Of a DNA stretch of 64,000 nucleotides, positions 62,938 to 64,000 are shown piece after piece. Under the pieces are notes generated by a model that saw nothing but the letters and a program-made list of their open reading frames with translations, was not told the origin of the DNA and made no database searches. Within the stretch, counting starts at the first letter, position 1. Each line of letters opens with the position of its first letter. The position numbers were made by a program, and so were the translations under genes. The stretch is taken from the NCBI RefSeq assembly GCF_024347475.1, contig NZ_AP025489.1:186001-250000 (forward strand). Direction: 5' to 3'. The DNA is from Vibrio fortis. Lineage in GTDB: Bacteria; Pseudomonadota; Gammaproteobacteria; Enterobacterales; Vibrionaceae.

Positions 62938-62961
62938 CTAGACCGACCGGTTTGTATTGGC
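62938..62961 (+). promoter_or_regulatory. NemR-like operator upstream of the alcohol dehydrogenase
   Basis: Exact 24-bp repeat of the element at 60878-60901. TTGACA again lies just upstream, nine bases before the repeat. The start codon is 37 bases downstream. Confidence 0.7.
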
Positions 62962-62998
62962 CTATTATTTAATCATTAAATGACAAGAGGCAATACTC

Positions 62999-64000
62999 AT
63001 GACAAACCAAAACTTTAACTATCAGCTAAAAACCACGATACACGCGCAAGAAAATGGCATTGCAAACATCCCAATGTTATTTGCTCGACTTGGTGCGAAG
63101 CGCGTCGTGCTCTTCTCGGATCAAGGATTAAAGCAACTGGGTTACATTGAAAAGTTCTCCGCTCTATTTGAAGGCCAGCGCCAAGTCGAATTGGTTGGTA
63201 TCTATACTGACATTGAGCCTGATGCAACATGTAACAACATTAATGCTGCGATCGCTTACGCTCATAGCGTGCAAGCTGATGCGATCCTCTCGGTAGGCGG
63301 TGGCAGTGTTATTGATGCGTCAAAAGGAGTGAAGTACGCATTTCACAAAAACATTAATGACATTCGTTCTATTATCTCGGGGGGTGGGCACATGGAGGTG
63401 TGGCCAAATAATCAAGACATCAACATCCCTCATATTGCTGTTCCTACTACTGCGGGCACCGGTGCTGAAGCGTCACCTATCGCAGTCTTTTTCAACGAAC
63501 ACGAAAACATTAAGGCCAGCTTAGTTGCTTCTGGCTTGGAAGCAGACATTGCTGTACTTGACCCAACGCTAACCACAAAGCTTCCAACTCACTTAACTCG
63601 TTCAACTGCGATGGACGCGCTGACCCATGCGGTTGAAGCGATTGTGTCTCCAATGAGCAATAGTTTCACGGATGCTTATGGCATTCATGCTGCGAAGTTG
63701 ATTATTGATAATTTACCTTTGGCACTAGAGCAACCAGACAACTTAGTTGCGAGAGCAAACCTATTGCAGGCGAGCACTATGGCTATTTCTGCGTTCTATG
63801 CTTCGCTGGGCGGTATTCCAATTCATAATTGTGCTCATGCATTTGGGGCGATCAGTCACATTCCACATGGGGACGCAAATACTGTCTTAATGCCAATTGT
63901 GGTGGAAGCTTTACCTGAATTCTATGTCCCGAATGCACCTAAATTAGCCGCCGCTTTCTCATTGGAAACCTCAGGCACTAATGAAATGGCTTATCAGCGA
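62999..64000 (+). CDS. Iron-type alcohol dehydrogenase, 3' end cut by the window
   Basis: 334 codons are present and the frame is still open at the window end. Group III alcohol dehydrogenase fold: NAD-binding ILSVGGGSVIDASKG (about 97-111), PTTAGTGAEASPIAVF, and metal-ligand segments DALTHAVEAIVS and IPIHNCAHAFGAISHIPHG with the usual Asp and His ligands. It interconverts an alcohol and an aldehyde with NAD(P)H and would work with the neighbouring aldehyde dehydrogenase under the same operator. About 50 C-terminal residues are missing. AAGAGG precedes the ATG. Confidence 0.9.
   Translation, partial: MTNQNFNYQLKTTIHAQENGIANIPMLFARLGAKRVVLFSDQGLKQLGYIEKFSALFEGQRQVELVGIYTDIEPDATCNNINAAIAYAHSVQADAILSVGGGSVIDASKGVKYAFHKNINDIRSIISGGGHMEVWPNNQDINIPHIAVPTTAGTGAEASPIAVFFNEHENIKASLVASGLEADIAVLDPTLTTKLPTHLTRSTAMDALTHAVEAIVSPMSNSFTDAYGIHAAKLIIDNLPLALEQPDNLVARANLLQASTMAISAFYASLGGIPIHNCAHAFGAISHIPHGDANTVLMPIVVEALPEFYVPNAPKLAAAFSLETSGTNEMAYQR

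Overview
The window looks like DNA from a marine Vibrio, probably of the Harveyi/parahaemolyticus group. It carries a complete vibrioferrin locus (pvsABCDE, psuA, pvuABCDE) in the gene order known from V. parahaemolyticus, a GalR-type repressor with E. coli-like sequence, a Vibrio-type Fur box, and integron attC-like sites. This placement rests on family recognition from memory, because no search could be run.

Layout. 1-6 kb: 3' part of a HipA-type kinase, a LysR/pirin/YcaC-like hydrolase set, two decayed regulators (marR, araC) and a class I glutamine amidotransferase. 6-16.3 kb: a galactoside locus (GPH symporter, GH36 alpha-galactosidase, LamB-type porin, MalM-like lipoprotein, lacZ) with three near-identical GalR/LacI-type operators. 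16.3-18 kb: an MDR oxidoreductase and an isochorismatase-like hydrolase. 18.1-33.8 kb: vibrioferrin uptake (leftward) and synthesis/export (rightward), diverging around a Fur box. 34-36 kb: galR and a BASS-like transporter.

36-54 kb is the backbone of a secondary replicon. It has a RepA-like RecA-fold helicase, an iteron-type initiator, an AT-rich array of about ten 20-21 bp-phased iterons rich in GATC, and a type Ia parAB operon about 14 kb away. At least five copies of a 25-bp palindrome lie between and inside these genes and are the best candidates for the ParB-binding centromere (parS). Cargo between the modules includes a peroxiredoxin, the NAD(P)HX repair enzyme, an SDR/AraC pair, a FISUMP-domain secreted protein, a photolyase/cryptochrome with a flavin reductase, and a block of five small same-strand genes separated by integron attC-like sites.

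54-64 kb: a TonB-receptor remnant at the edge of the par module, then a D-amino-acid catabolic set (dgcN-dgcA, LysR, D-serine dehydratase), a dCache-GGDEF diguanylate cyclase, and an aldehyde dehydrogenase and iron-type alcohol dehydrogenase that share a NemR-like operator.

The simplest reading is a megaplasmid (or chromid) carrying iron-acquisition and sugar/D-amino-acid utilisation genes around its origin and centromere. A plasmid integrated into chromosome 2 is an alternative that this window cannot exclude. No rRNA, tRNA, CRISPR array or intact insertion sequence was seen.
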